From positions 1 to 41,469 of IMG/VR virus record IMGVR_UViG_3300028829_006607: DNA of 41,469 nucleotides; one strand, written 5' to 3'. Shown here one piece after another: positions 17,887-26,609 of the stretch. The notes beneath the pieces were generated by a model. The model saw nothing but the letters and a program-made list of their open reading frames with translations. It was not told the DNA's origin and ran no database searches. Source of the stretch: a virus. Position 1 is the first letter of the stretch. Each line of letters opens with the position of its first letter. The position numbers were made by a program, and so were the translations under genes.

Positions 17887-18141
17887 TCAAAACGGTTTCA
17901 ATTCACTCTTCTGAACATCTATAAAGTTAATAATTTCATTTTTATTATCTACTTCTACATTTAATTTTTTACACGCTATTCTCATAGTTCCTTTATATTC
18001 ACTAGCACCAGGAGCTTTAACATTACGTGTAATTGTACGTTTAGCTTTAAGACACTCACTTAGTCCGTCTCGAACAGAAAATTCTTGTAACTGTAGTGGG
18101 CTACCAAAAAACATTAACAAAACTATAGCTTCTTTAATCAA
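17887..18141 (-). CDS. Small two-cysteine protein with N-terminal hydrophobic segment (84 aa)
   Basis: Unknown function. The first ~16 residues (MIKEAIVLLMFFGSP) are hydrophobic and could be a signal peptide or anchor. The body has ECLKAKR, then about 22 residues later ACKKLNVEV, and a FIDV-like strand. The next gene upstream is a paralogue (DCLKAKR...TCQKRLVEV). Start is a TTG, 3 nt after the upstream stop. Lying inside the lysis cassette and carrying two cysteines that could form a disulphide in the periplasm, it may help lysis or envelope modification. It is part of a wider family in this window (see findings). Confidence 0.65.
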   Translation of the reverse strand: MIKEAIVLLMFFGSPLQLQEFSVRDGLSECLKAKRTITRNVKAPGASEYKGTMRIACKKLNVEVDNKNEIINFIDVQKSELKPF

Positions 18142-18143
18142 AA

Positions 18144-18413
18144 TTACCCGCCTAATTTTTCCGTGACGCTTTTAGCTTTCACTCTAGGGTTTTCGTCAGT
18201 ATCTAATAAACGGATAATATAATCTTTACCATTTTTATCTTTACCAACTTCTACTAGTCTTTTTTGACAAGTGTATCTAAATGGTTTTTCACCATCATAA
18301 CTTTTTTCTTGTGATCGTTTTGCTTTTAAACAATCAACCATTTTATGATGGCCAACGTGTGATTCAATTGCGCCGTTTACATACAATAAAAGTGTTATAC
18401 ATACCATTTCCAT
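18144..18413 (-). CDS. Small two-cysteine protein, paralogue of the neighbour (89 aa)
   Basis: Unknown function. It opens with the hydrophobic MEMVCITLLLYVNGA, then DCLKAKR near residue 27, TCQKRLVEV near residue 49 and a DYIIRLLD strand, followed by a basic tail. The order and spacing match the 84-aa neighbour, so the two arose by tandem duplication. It lies 3 nt downstream of the membrane coiled-coil gene. Periplasmic location with one disulphide is likely but inferred. Confidence 0.68.
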   Translation of the reverse strand: MEMVCITLLLYVNGAIESHVGHHKMVDCLKAKRSQEKSYDGEKPFRYTCQKRLVEVGKDKNGKDYIIRLLDTDENPRVKAKSVTEKLGG

Positions 18414-18416
18414 TTT

Positions 18417-18839
18417 TCAGTGTCCATTCTTTTTTCTAATTTCTAATTGAGTATCTTTAATTTTCTCAATTGCTTCTTCTAAAGAGTTTATTCTTTTCTC
18501 ATAAAACTCTAATGTCAATTTTTGCTGTTGATCAAATGGTGCTTTACCTGATTCAATTTCATTTGTTAGTTTTTCTAACTCACCAGCCAAATGTTCAATA
18601 AGCATAAATTGTTCATTATCAGAGGGTAAAGTACCCATTTCACCTCTTGGCCATTTTATACGGAATTCTGTATTCTGTACCAAGTCAGCTTTAATCAATT
18701 GTTGTTGTATTTCAATAGCATTTAATCTTTCTGTAATACCGAAGTAGCCCCAAGTTGCAAGAGCAGTAATAAAAATCATACTTACAATATTACGTAAAGG
18801 TAATGCTACCTCTGTTCCTTCATTAATTTTAGTCGCCAT
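18417..18839 (-). CDS. Membrane-anchored coiled-coil protein (140 aa), lysis cassette
   Basis: One N-terminal membrane segment (about residues 16-35, NIVSMIFITALATWGYFGI), then a soluble part with the motif TEFRIKWPRGEMGTLPSDNEQFMLIE and a long charged coiled coil (about 83-135). I recall this family as common in marine T4-like phages without a known function. The topology, a single anchor followed by a coiled coil, and the position between holin candidate and endolysin suggest an Rz/i-spanin-like role, although no lipoprotein partner is seen. The ribosome site AAAGGA lies about 10 nt upstream of the ATG. Confidence 0.72.
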   Translation of the reverse strand: MATKINEGTEVALPLRNIVSMIFITALATWGYFGITERLNAIEIQQQLIKADLVQNTEFRIKWPRGEMGTLPSDNEQFMLIEHLAGELEKLTNEIESGKAPFDQQQKLTLEFYEKRINSLEEAIEKIKDTQLEIRKKNGH

Positions 18840-18863
18840 AATATAATTTTCCTTTAGCTAAAG

Positions 18864-19313
18864 TTAACGTTTAATAGCACGAGAACCAAACCAAAAACTA
18901 ATAATAGCCGCAAAAATGGACGACGTTTCTTCGGACCAAAGCGTTGATGCGACGATACTAATGTCCCCACCATCTCGTAAAACCACATAAGCTGCAACTC
19001 CTTCTGCAAAAAAGAAGAGTACGAAAAATAAATATGTAATTATAGGTCGTACAGAACTTCTTAGATTATGAACCCAAGTAGATGCATTCTTCGCTGTTTG
19101 CGTATCATGTTCTAGTAGAGCTAGATCTCTTTGAGTTTCATTAGCTGCATCCATCATTTCTGCTTTCACAGCTAACATTTTTTCTTCTCGTTCTATCTGT
19201 AAAGCCATGACTTTTAATTCTTGTGCTTTATCAGATTTGTCTTGCATAAAATCTAAAAGTTTAGGTACAAAAGAAGTACTGAATCCTAATAGAGATGATA
19301 ATAATGTAAGCAT
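18864..19313 (-). CDS. Holin candidate, three-TM GTA-holin-like (149 aa)
   Basis: Resembles the 'holin of 3 TMs' family described for gene transfer agents. The N-terminal LLSSLLGFSTSFVPKLLDF segment is amphipathic, followed by a charged helix (about 25-80). Then come a WVHNLRSSVRPIITYLFF membrane segment (about 80-110) and a C-terminal segment ending FAAIISFWFGSRAIKR; the RP..TY and FWFGSR motifs are typical. Holins form the inner-membrane lesion that releases the endolysin; here the GH24 enzyme lies three genes downstream in the same operon. Ribosome site AAAGGA. The assignment is by motif memory and context. Confidence 0.72.
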   Translation of the reverse strand: MLTLLSSLLGFSTSFVPKLLDFMQDKSDKAQELKVMALQIEREEKMLAVKAEMMDAANETQRDLALLEHDTQTAKNASTWVHNLRSSVRPIITYLFFVLFFFAEGVAAYVVLRDGGDISIVASTLWSEETSSIFAAIISFWFGSRAIKR

Positions 19314-19316
19314 AGT

Positions 19317-21695
19317 TTATTCCTTTGTTTCAAATACTACCGGCGGAAGTAACGCCCTTATCTTTTCAAAAATTGGTCCGGCTGCTTTAGAGTTTCTTAA
19401 GTTCACTTCAAAACTTAATATTACGGACGCTATTGCTACATTTCTATCGTTTTCTGTAGCTATACCTTCTGGAGCTAATTGATAAGCTGCCAATCTCTTC
19501 ATTCTTTCTAAATGTTCTTTATCTTCATCGCTAGAATATTTAACCCATAACTTATCAGTTTTTGCATTTTCTAGATCTTTCCTACATGAAGTAGGTTCAA
19601 CTGATGCAGATAAATCTTTTTCTCCTACTTCAATGAATAGTTTTACTACTTCTTCTGCTACAGCTACAACTTCAGTACATTGCCATACATCACTAGCTAA
19701 GTATTTGTTAGCGACTAAAGTCTTATCATTAATAGCAGCTGGTCTAAATTTCTCAAAGAAGTTAGCTTCTGCTTCTGAAGCACCACCTTGTTCAATTAAT
19801 TTTCTAGCACTTATCTTTTTTTCCTTACATTTCTTTGCTAAGGATTTGAATTCAGGTAAAGTTTTTAAACGTTTATATTCAATATCATTAGCAGCTATTT
19901 TTGGATCCCAATAAGCAGCGTTTATAGCTCCTAACTTTTTTAAGAAATCTTGATGCATTCTTTTTACTTTATATCCAGATCCTATATCATTATAAGGTAC
20001 ACCACTAGTATCAGTAAAGGTTTTTTCTTTAGGAGCTCTTTCGATAGGTTTAGCTTCAGGAACAGTTTTAGGAGGTGCTAAATTAAATTTAGTTATTTTA
20101 GAAGATATTGGTACACCATTTGCTATATCTAATTTAGAAAGAGGAGGTATCTTTAATTTAATTTTAGGGATGTCAGTACAAGTATTCAAAGTTCTAGAAC
20201 TGAAAGCTTCACCTGGTTTAATTTCAGGGCCCTTATAAGTATAAGTTACTTTTATTTCTGCAAATTCGCTAGATACAGTTACTTTATTTCCAGACTTTTT
20301 AAAATTTCTTTCATTAAAGAAAAAATTTGTATCAGGTTTACGTACTTCTACTACTTGAATTTCTACAGGAGTCTTACTTAAAGTAACACTTCTAATTAAT
20401 GGACCTGGTACTTTATCACTTACTCTACTTCCAGCTCTATCAATTTCAGTTAAATTTGGTGTTGAAGGTCTCATTGATGTTATTGATAACAGACCGGTCA
20501 ATGCAGTTGTAGGGTCAGTATTTTTAGCTTTAGTAAGATCAAAACTAGCTGGTAATCCAGGAATGGATCCTCCGGTTTTTTGTAAGTCTAAACCTTTATT
20601 AAAAGCACCAGTTATATCCCCTGATGTTAAAGATTTAACTGCCCCTTCAACGCTAGTACCTGCTGCTGATTTATTAGCTAAATCACTCGCCATTGACATT
20701 GTTTTACCAAAGTCAAGTTTACTTATATCTAAACCACCAGCTCCTGATGCACCTTGAAATTGTTTAAGAATATTACCTGCAGGTCCAGATGTGTCAGCTC
20801 CTTGTAATGCATTGTTAATATCTGCCTGATGAGAGCCCATTAAACCTTTTACTTTAGCTGAATCTAGACTTTTCAAATCATTAGTAGTGAAATTTTTATC
20901 TTTAGTAACTTTAGCTAGAATTTGATTTATATCAAAGTTTCCATTAGCGCCTTTAGCAACAGATGAAGTACCCGGTACTGTATATTTTACTTTAACTTCT
21001 TTATACACTTTTTCTTTATCAGGCTCACCAGGTACATATAATTGTACAACATTACCTATTAGTTTAAAACTTCTTGTACCGAAGAAAATATTAGTTCCTT
21101 CTTTCATAACAAATACTTTTACTATTTGCAAAGGTGTGTCATCTAAGTTAACTGTACTTGTATTTTTATCTCTTTTTTCAACTACAACGCTACTAGGTTG
21201 TGGGGTACTTGCACCATACAAATTTTGCATTTCAGTTGCTTTAGCCATAAATGAATTTATATCTTTTACACCTTTTAATTTATCAACATCTTTTTGTAGA
21301 TCAAAAGTTTTACTTCCATCAGGTACTAAAGATATGCATTTTATTACACCATACTCTTCAGCAGTTACGATTTGTTTTTCGCCACTTTCATCTTTAGTTT
21401 CTAATTTAAAATCAGTTACTAAGAAAAATATACTAGATCCTACTTTAGAAGCTTTTACTTCTTTTACTAAAAGTAAATTTTCAGGAACATCACAAGTAGT
21501 TCCTCCACCTTGAGTAGGTACTTCAATAACTTTTTGAGGAATCTTAAAACCTTTTTTAGCAGAGACTTTTTGCAAAAGACTACTTTGTTGAAGAGTGCCA
21601 AGCATAGACTTGCCTAACTTCATATTGTTCATCATATCTTTCTGAACGTCTTTAATCTCTTCTTTATTTAAACTTTTTCCACAAACTAATGGCAT
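19317..21695 (-). CDS. Unknown large baseplate-linked protein with three internal repeats (792 aa)
   Basis: I do not recognise the family. A strand-rich unit of the form (I/V)-V-K/E-V-x-V-x3-G/D-T-N-x-F-F-x3-x-F-K appears near residues 76-98, 191-215 and 448-475 (for example EGTNIFFGTRSFKLIGN and DTNFFFNERNFKKSGN), so the N-terminal two thirds contain three diverged copies. A low-complexity Gly/Ser/Ala/Lys region lies around 240-400. The C-terminal 240 residues are helical and charged, with WQCTEVVAVAEEVVKLFIEV. It begins 8 nt after the gp5 spike gene, so it is probably a virion protein associated with the hub or spike, perhaps injected or acting on the envelope. Function is unknown. Confidence 0.65.
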   Translation of the reverse strand: MPLVCGKSLNKEEIKDVQKDMMNNMKLGKSMLGTLQQSSLLQKVSAKKGFKIPQKVIEVPTQGGGTTCDVPENLLLVKEVKASKVGSSIFFLVTDFKLETKDESGEKQIVTAEEYGVIKCISLVPDGSKTFDLQKDVDKLKGVKDINSFMAKATEMQNLYGASTPQPSSVVVEKRDKNTSTVNLDDTPLQIVKVFVMKEGTNIFFGTRSFKLIGNVVQLYVPGEPDKEKVYKEVKVKYTVPGTSSVAKGANGNFDINQILAKVTKDKNFTTNDLKSLDSAKVKGLMGSHQADINNALQGADTSGPAGNILKQFQGASGAGGLDISKLDFGKTMSMASDLANKSAAGTSVEGAVKSLTSGDITGAFNKGLDLQKTGGSIPGLPASFDLTKAKNTDPTTALTGLLSITSMRPSTPNLTEIDRAGSRVSDKVPGPLIRSVTLSKTPVEIQVVEVRKPDTNFFFNERNFKKSGNKVTVSSEFAEIKVTYTYKGPEIKPGEAFSSRTLNTCTDIPKIKLKIPPLSKLDIANGVPISSKITKFNLAPPKTVPEAKPIERAPKEKTFTDTSGVPYNDIGSGYKVKRMHQDFLKKLGAINAAYWDPKIAANDIEYKRLKTLPEFKSLAKKCKEKKISARKLIEQGGASEAEANFFEKFRPAAINDKTLVANKYLASDVWQCTEVVAVAEEVVKLFIEVGEKDLSASVEPTSCRKDLENAKTDKLWVKYSSDEDKEHLERMKRLAAYQLAPEGIATENDRNVAIASVILSFEVNLRNSKAAGPIFEKIRALLPPVVFETKE

Positions 21696-21703
21696 TGTTC
21701 TCT

Positions 21704-23107
21704 CTAATTATTAGGTGTTGAAGTTTCGGTTCCATGTAATGCGTGAGCAGGATCTGTATGAGTATGACTAGTTAGAGTTATACCTGTACCTCCTCCATTT
21801 TTAGCAGTTACTTCACTTCCATTTCCGTTAAACGCTAATGTAGCTACTCCTGTTACGGTTTCATCTTTCGTTCCCGTTACAGTTTGAGTTTCATTACCTC
21901 CTATAGTAGTAGTGACATTAGTATCTACTTCTGTAATCATATTAGCAGGTGTATCAATCTTTATATCTTCTTTAGCAGTTACTTTATATTCACTTTCAGT
22001 AAAATTAGTAAACATATTTTTTGAATAGATATTAGTTCTATTATCTGTGTACAAGAAATAATCGCTATCTATGTATAAAGTATTAGTAGCTCCTACAGTA
22101 GTGTCTCTTCTTCTTACTACATCTCTTGTTTCATCATTACCTATTCTAGTAGCATAATCTTCAGCTATATTAGCAGAGTAATCTTGATCGATTTCCATAT
22201 TAAGAGAGTTACCTATCTTAATTTGTTTATCTCCTGCAATATCTTCTGTATAATTACCATCTACTTCTAAGTGATAATTACCTTCTACTTTTAATCTCAT
22301 ATCTTTTCTGATAGTCATGTTCATATCACCTTTGACTATCATATTATTATCTTCAAAAATTACTTCAAAATTATCACCTACTACTCTTACAGTTCTAGTT
22401 CCATCTGCAATTATTTCTTCATAGGTACCTGCAGTATGATATTGTAATAAACTTTCATTGTTAGGAGTATCATTTACCTCAAATATATGACCTCTTTCAG
22501 TTTCTTTAACTTTATTATATGGATAGTCTGGGAGACTACCGCCGTAAGGGTATGGTTGATCCCACTTTACAGCTTCATAATAAGATGAATCTTTATCTGG
22601 AGCTACGGATGTAACCTTAGGAGGTGATGCTGTATCTACACTTTCGACTCTTGTATTAAGTCTGTCTAAATGATTATCAGTTTCTTCTACATTAATTTTT
22701 TGAGCATTAAAAGGAACATCATTTTCTCTAGTACCTGGTCCTGCAACTCTTACAGGATTGACTCCCATAGGGTCATTGAATCCTTTAGTCTGATCCACTT
22801 CACCTGGAATCTCTCCATGAAAAGTTCCCATAACAAACGGCTGTTGCATATTAGCACCATCAGTAAAGAAACCTACAACTGTTGAACCTTGAGCTATACC
22901 AGTAGGTGAATCTCCTATACCTGCAACCGAAGCTGATGTAACAGGCATCATTACTTGTGCCCAAGGTAGACTATCAGTAGGTATTGCATTCTTATCAGCT
23001 GAGTGTATACTATAACATCTTACTCTAACTCTCCCCATTTCCATAGGGTCGTTTCTGTCTTCTACTACTCCTATAAACCATGTAAAATTATTTCCAAAAT
23101 AACTCAT
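21704..23107 (-). CDS. 5: Baseplate hub and tail spike protein gp5, without lysozyme domain
   Basis: A 467-aa central spike. Residues 1-120 form the OB-fold domain (FIGVVEDRNDPMEMGRVRVRC, then GFFTDGANMQQPFVMG). From about residue 200 (GHIFEVNDTP, then DGTRTVRVVGDNFEVI) a run of short repeats such as GNYHLEVDGNYTEDIAGDKQ forms the trimeric beta-helix needle. The tip has SHTHTD, the HxH metal-binding motif seen at spike apices. The lysozyme domain that T4 gp5 carries between these parts is absent; only a linker occupies that place. It overlaps the gp27 stop as ATGA. Peptidoglycan cutting at entry must therefore be done by another protein. Confidence 0.9.
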   Translation of the reverse strand: MSYFGNNFTWFIGVVEDRNDPMEMGRVRVRCYSIHSADKNAIPTDSLPWAQVMMPVTSASVAGIGDSPTGIAQGSTVVGFFTDGANMQQPFVMGTFHGEIPGEVDQTKGFNDPMGVNPVRVAGPGTRENDVPFNAQKINVEETDNHLDRLNTRVESVDTASPPKVTSVAPDKDSSYYEAVKWDQPYPYGGSLPDYPYNKVKETERGHIFEVNDTPNNESLLQYHTAGTYEEIIADGTRTVRVVGDNFEVIFEDNNMIVKGDMNMTIRKDMRLKVEGNYHLEVDGNYTEDIAGDKQIKIGNSLNMEIDQDYSANIAEDYATRIGNDETRDVVRRRDTTVGATNTLYIDSDYFLYTDNRTNIYSKNMFTNFTESEYKVTAKEDIKIDTPANMITEVDTNVTTTIGGNETQTVTGTKDETVTGVATLAFNGNGSEVTAKNGGGTGITLTSHTHTDPAHALHGTETSTPNN

Positions 23108-24312
23108 TCGTACGCTCCGTTAGATGCTGACTCCCTTATACATTGTAAAACTGTAAAAGATGTTTTACTTGTAAATACTTGTCTCTTTGACATAGTAACA
23201 TATTTACCAGACAATGCATAGTCAGTTATATCTTGTCCTTCTCTAGGTGATGCTTGTGGTATTTTAATTTCAATTAATTGACCTATATCAGTAATAGGAT
23301 TACCAGGAATTGTGATATCTAATATATTGTTGCTTTTTCTATAATTAGTTTTTGTAATTCTACTTACGTCATTTAACTTATCTAATCTTTTAGCTTCATC
23401 ATCAGAAAATCTAGAAATAGAATCCATTCTCTTTCCTATTCCAGGTGGAGTATATTCGCCCCATAAAGACTTTTCATTGTCTGATTTTTCTTTGTTAAAT
23501 TTAAATTTATGTTCAATAGTTTGAAAAGATTTAGAAGTCGTATTATAATCAAATAATGAACCTGCTAAGTAACCATTCTTAGCTGTTTCTAATAAATCAT
23601 AGCTTTGATTAGCTTCATATTTGTTAATTGTTATCATATCAGATTTAGTTTTTTCTGTAGGGTGAAATTTTTCTGAACCATATACAAATTTTTGAGGTTC
23701 ATCAGTAACTGAATTTAATCTTTCTAATGGAGTGAAATTATATTTACCGAACGAATCTTGAAAAAAGAAAAATCTTGTATCTGATATTTTTGATTTTGCT
23801 CTACTAGCTAACCATAATATAGAATTAATTGGAGACCAATCTGGTATTATAACTGATTCTGAGTTTAAACTATCATCCCATAAACCTATTTTTTCAGTTG
23901 AGTCTTTGTGTTGGTTAAAAATATCTTTAGCTATATTACTTAAACTACCTTCGAAGTGTTTACTAATAGTAAAAAAATTAGACTTTATAAGTAAGGGTGA
24001 ATAGCATTTTAAACTGTAACTTTGTTCATGATCATTATTTTCAATATCATTAATTGAACCTATAACAGCATTCCAAGTTTTAATTTCATTACCATATTCA
24101 ATTTCAATATTAATATTTTGTCCACCTCTTAGAGGTAATTTATTAATAAGGTTTCTATTGTCTCTTACAGTCACAACAATAGTATACGTAGGTTGAGTTA
24201 CATATGCGTTTACGTTGATTTCTAGAACAAGTTTTGTGATATCAGCTTCTTTACCATCTTGTCCTTTAATATCAACTTTCTTTAACCTGTATGCGCCAAC
24301 GTAATCACTCAT
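23104..24312 (-). CDS. 27: Baseplate hub protein gp27-like
   Basis: A 402-aa hub protein of the gp27/gpD type that forms the trimeric ring supporting the gp5 spike at the end of the tail tube. Features include an N-terminal beta domain (LVLEINVNAYVTQPTYTIVV), the LKCYSPLLIKSNFFTISKHF segment that leads to the second barrel, WLASRAKSKISDTRFFFFQD, and a C-terminal SGKYVTMSKRQVFTSKTSFT strand pair. T4 gp27 is 391 aa. It overlaps gp53 by 8 nt and gp5 by 4 nt. The partnership with gp5 in adjacent genes supports the call; sequence likeness to T4 itself is weak by eye. Confidence 0.78.
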   Translation of the reverse strand: MSDYVGAYRLKKVDIKGQDGKEADITKLVLEINVNAYVTQPTYTIVVTVRDNRNLINKLPLRGGQNINIEIEYGNEIKTWNAVIGSINDIENNDHEQSYSLKCYSPLLIKSNFFTISKHFEGSLSNIAKDIFNQHKDSTEKIGLWDDSLNSESVIIPDWSPINSILWLASRAKSKISDTRFFFFQDSFGKYNFTPLERLNSVTDEPQKFVYGSEKFHPTEKTKSDMITINKYEANQSYDLLETAKNGYLAGSLFDYNTTSKSFQTIEHKFKFNKEKSDNEKSLWGEYTPPGIGKRMDSISRFSDDEAKRLDKLNDVSRITKTNYRKSNNILDITIPGNPITDIGQLIEIKIPQASPREGQDITDYALSGKYVTMSKRQVFTSKTSFTVLQCIRESASNGAYE

Positions 24313-24958
24313 TCAAGATCTTTCTTAGTTCATCGTATAATTGTGTAACAACTGTTTGTTTAAGAATTAAAATAGTCCTTTTACTCTCATTAAGATCTTC
24401 TTCGTATGAACGAATAGATACCGGCGAAGCAGTAGGCGCGGTAATAGATCTTCCGAAAGCATCTTTTCTACTAGAATTGTTAACTATAAAATCGTACGTG
24501 TATTCATTTTTATTACTATCAACAAAATGATGAGGTCTAGCTGTAGCTTTATCACCTATTACTGTAGTATAATTGTTACTACTAGTACCCACAAAATCAA
24601 TAAAGTTCATAGTTTCTTGTCTAGTTAAAGTAACTGGATTACTATCAGAATCTTTTTGTACTTTATATTTTTGGTATAATTTTTCATCTAATGCAAAACC
24701 ACTTAATGGCATATCTAGGTAAGGGCTAATCATATCATTAGCTAACATTACAGCCCAATGTAAGTTAACATCTCCGTAATATTCATTAGCTATAAGCTCA
24801 ACTGTATCACCATCTCTAATAGTATGGGTAATAAAGTTAGCTCTTTCATTCTTAACAGATTCAATAATAGCAGGTTTGATAGATATGTTTTTCAATTGTC
24901 TATAGACGTTATCTGGGAACTGATAATTTATATATGGAAATTGTTCAAAGTAAGCCAT
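24305..24958 (-). CDS. 53: Baseplate wedge protein gp53 (LysM-like)
   Basis: A 217-aa homologue of T4 gp53 (196 aa), which attaches wedges to the hub. It opens with YFEQFPYINYQF. The LysM-like segment THTIRDGDTVELIANEYYGD, then NLHWAVMLANDMISPYLDMP (about residues 45-85), corresponds to T4 gp53 YYIKGSPRPEELANAIYGNPQLYWVLLMCNDNYDPY. The C-terminus SKRTILILKQTVVTQLYDELRKIL also agrees. The ATG overlaps the stop of the tube-cap gene as TAATG. Confidence 0.9.
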   Translation of the reverse strand: MAYFEQFPYINYQFPDNVYRQLKNISIKPAIIESVKNERANFITHTIRDGDTVELIANEYYGDVNLHWAVMLANDMISPYLDMPLSGFALDEKLYQKYKVQKDSDSNPVTLTRQETMNFIDFVGTSSNNYTTVIGDKATARPHHFVDSNKNEYTYDFIVNNSSRKDAFGRSITAPTASPVSIRSYEEDLNESKRTILILKQTVVTQLYDELRKILNE

Positions 24959-25989
24959 TATGGTGTTCCTGTTCCGTCAGGTGCTCTAAATGGAGTTGAG
25001 CCTGTATTACCAGCTAAACCTCTGTTACTTCCACCAACTGTTTGACCTGCACCTTTAAGGTCAGCATTTAATACTCCACCTCCAAATGAATCTCTGAATA
25101 ATGGTTCTACTTCTGTATAAACTATATCTAAGTTTACATCCATTGGAGATCCGTCTGTATGTCTATGTGCACCACCAGCAGCTCCATAAGTTACATTCAC
25201 TGATGTAAGAACAGATCTATTAGGGCTTTCTAAAAATTTATTTTCACCACCATACCACTTATAGTTTATATCCCACTGTAAAGGTATTTCTACAAATTGA
25301 AATTCACCAGCTGGATCTCTAGCAGGTAATTGATAGTACATAAACGAATCACATATCTTTTTAATAAGTTCTGATTCCATAGGGTCTTTAGGTGCAAATT
25401 GAAAGCTATAGTTAAATGTTCTATGAGTCATACCTTGGAACAAAGTAAATGAGAAAGGATTAGTTACTTGACCTGTAGCAACCTGAACTACGTTTCCTGC
25501 AGCTCCTATTAAGTCTGTAGCTGCACCAGCTAATAATTTTTTAATACCGCTTATCTGCTCATCTCTTCCTGAACTAGTTCCTAATGCAACAGCAGCTGCT
25601 CCTGTAGCTCCAATATTAGCTTGAGAATAATTAGCTGATTGAACTGCTAATAAATTTTGAGGCATAGGTAAAGATATATGACCATAAGTCTTAACACTAT
25701 CTCTTCCTGTTTGCATTTTCATACCACTTACAACGCTTTTAAGCTTCCCAATATTTCCAGGTAGTTGATTTTTAATTTTATCAACGATACTATTTACCCC
25801 TGGAGCAGGTAAGTTAGGAATGTTAGGTATACCTAAACCACCAATACCACCACTAGCAGGATTCTTAACAGTCTTAGTTGCACCGAATTCTACTTGTCTT
25901 GGAAAGAATTCAATTACACCTGGTATTTCTTGAGTACCCAATTCACCTGGGTATGAATAACTAAAATATCTTGGCTTAGATGATGGCAA
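24958..25989 (-). CDS. 48: Baseplate-tail tube protein gp48-like, TTG start
   Basis: A 343-aa protein resembling the tube-initiation proteins gp48/gp54. A Gly/Pro/Ala-rich N-terminal region (about 35-80, 110-170) precedes TFNYSFQFAPKDPMESELIKKICDSFMYYQLP, comparable to T4 gp48 KVFTWDLTPRSTEDLMAIINIYQYFNYFSY, and a beta-rich C-terminus with a Gly-rich tail. No ATG opens the frame; TTG at 25989 is chosen because AGGAG lies 6 nt upstream. A CATAAATA box further upstream gives a short leader. It sits next to gp53 and upstream of the hub, as in marine T4-likes. gp54 is an alternative, but a better gp54 candidate is at 30374-31090. Confidence 0.72.
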   Translation of the reverse strand: MPSSKPRYFSYSYPGELGTQEIPGVIEFFPRQVEFGATKTVKNPASGGIGGLGIPNIPNLPAPGVNSIVDKIKNQLPGNIGKLKSVVSGMKMQTGRDSVKTYGHISLPMPQNLLAVQSANYSQANIGATGAAAVALGTSSGRDEQISGIKKLLAGAATDLIGAAGNVVQVATGQVTNPFSFTLFQGMTHRTFNYSFQFAPKDPMESELIKKICDSFMYYQLPARDPAGEFQFVEIPLQWDINYKWYGGENKFLESPNRSVLTSVNVTYGAAGGAHRHTDGSPMDVNLDIVYTEVEPLFRDSFGGGVLNADLKGAGQTVGGSNRGLAGNTGSTPFRAPDGTGTP

Positions 25990-26015
25990 TATTGACTCCT
26001 AAATATATTATAAGG

Positions 26016-26023
26016 TATTTATG
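26016..26023 (-). promoter_or_regulatory. Late promoter box CATAAATA for gp48-53-27-5
   Basis: CATAAATA on the minus strand, about 26 nt before the TTG start of the gp48-like gene. Here, unlike elsewhere, a ribosome site (AGGAG at 25996-26000) lies between box and start, so this transcript should have a short leader. Confidence 0.45.
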
Positions 26024-26024
26024 C

Positions 26025-26609
26025 ATGTATCACAAAGGAAAATTCACAGATATTAAACACCCCGACAAGTATGTAGGTGATATAAGAAATATTACTTACA
26101 GGTCTCATTGGGAAAGAAATGTTATGCGCTGGTTGGATAACAACAATGATGTTATTGAATGGGCTTCTGAAGAGGTTTCTATTCCATATCAACACCCTAT
26201 CTACAATAGAAGAGCAAAATATTACCCTGACTTCTTTATGAAGTTTAAAGATGGTAAGATTAAAATTATTGAAGTGAAGCCTAAAGAACAAACTGAAAAG
26301 CCTATGCAAAATAAATCTAAAAGAATGACTAAAAAGTATGTTCATGAAATGATGGTATGGGCTGTTAATTGTGAAAAATGGGATGCGGCATTAAAATACG
26401 GTGAACAATTTAATTATAAATTTGAAGTATGGACTCAAGATACATTAAAAGAAATGGGTATACTTAATTGGGAAACTGATAAGACTGTTCTTTTAGCAGA
26501 GAGAACAGCGTCAAATAAACCTAAACTTCAAAGTATATTTAAAGCTAAAAAGAAATATAAAACCAGTATATCTAGAAATAAAAGACCTAGACCTAAACGT
26601 AAGAGTTAA
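26025..26609 (+). CDS. 4: Head completion protein gp4 (nuclease-like)
   Basis: A 194-aa homologue of T4 gp4 (150 aa), needed to complete DNA-filled heads before tail joining; it has a TnsA-like PD-(D/E)xK nuclease fold. Landmarks shared with T4: DKYVGDIRNITYRSHWERN (T4 SKYRGDPKKITYRSNWEKF), EWASEEVSIPYQHP, KYYPDFFMKF followed by IIEVKPKEQTEKP (T4 RRYFMDIWMKD...FIEIKPKKETQPP), and KYVHEMMVWAVNCEKWDAA. Catalytic Asp and the ExK pair are present. I start at ATG 26025 (MYHKGKF), which aligns with the T4 start, rather than the longer frame from 25980. A basic tail of about 40 residues is extra. It is the only plus-strand gene in the tail block. Confidence 0.92.
   Translation: MYHKGKFTDIKHPDKYVGDIRNITYRSHWERNVMRWLDNNNDVIEWASEEVSIPYQHPIYNRRAKYYPDFFMKFKDGKIKIIEVKPKEQTEKPMQNKSKRMTKKYVHEMMVWAVNCEKWDAALKYGEQFNYKFEVWTQDTLKEMGILNWETDKTVLLAERTASNKPKLQSIFKAKKKYKTSISRNKRPRPKRKS

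Noticed and set aside
25980-26024. Longer N-terminus for gp4 starting at 25980
   Set aside because: It would overlap the divergent gp48-like start and its promoter; T4 gp4 aligns from the ATG at 26025.
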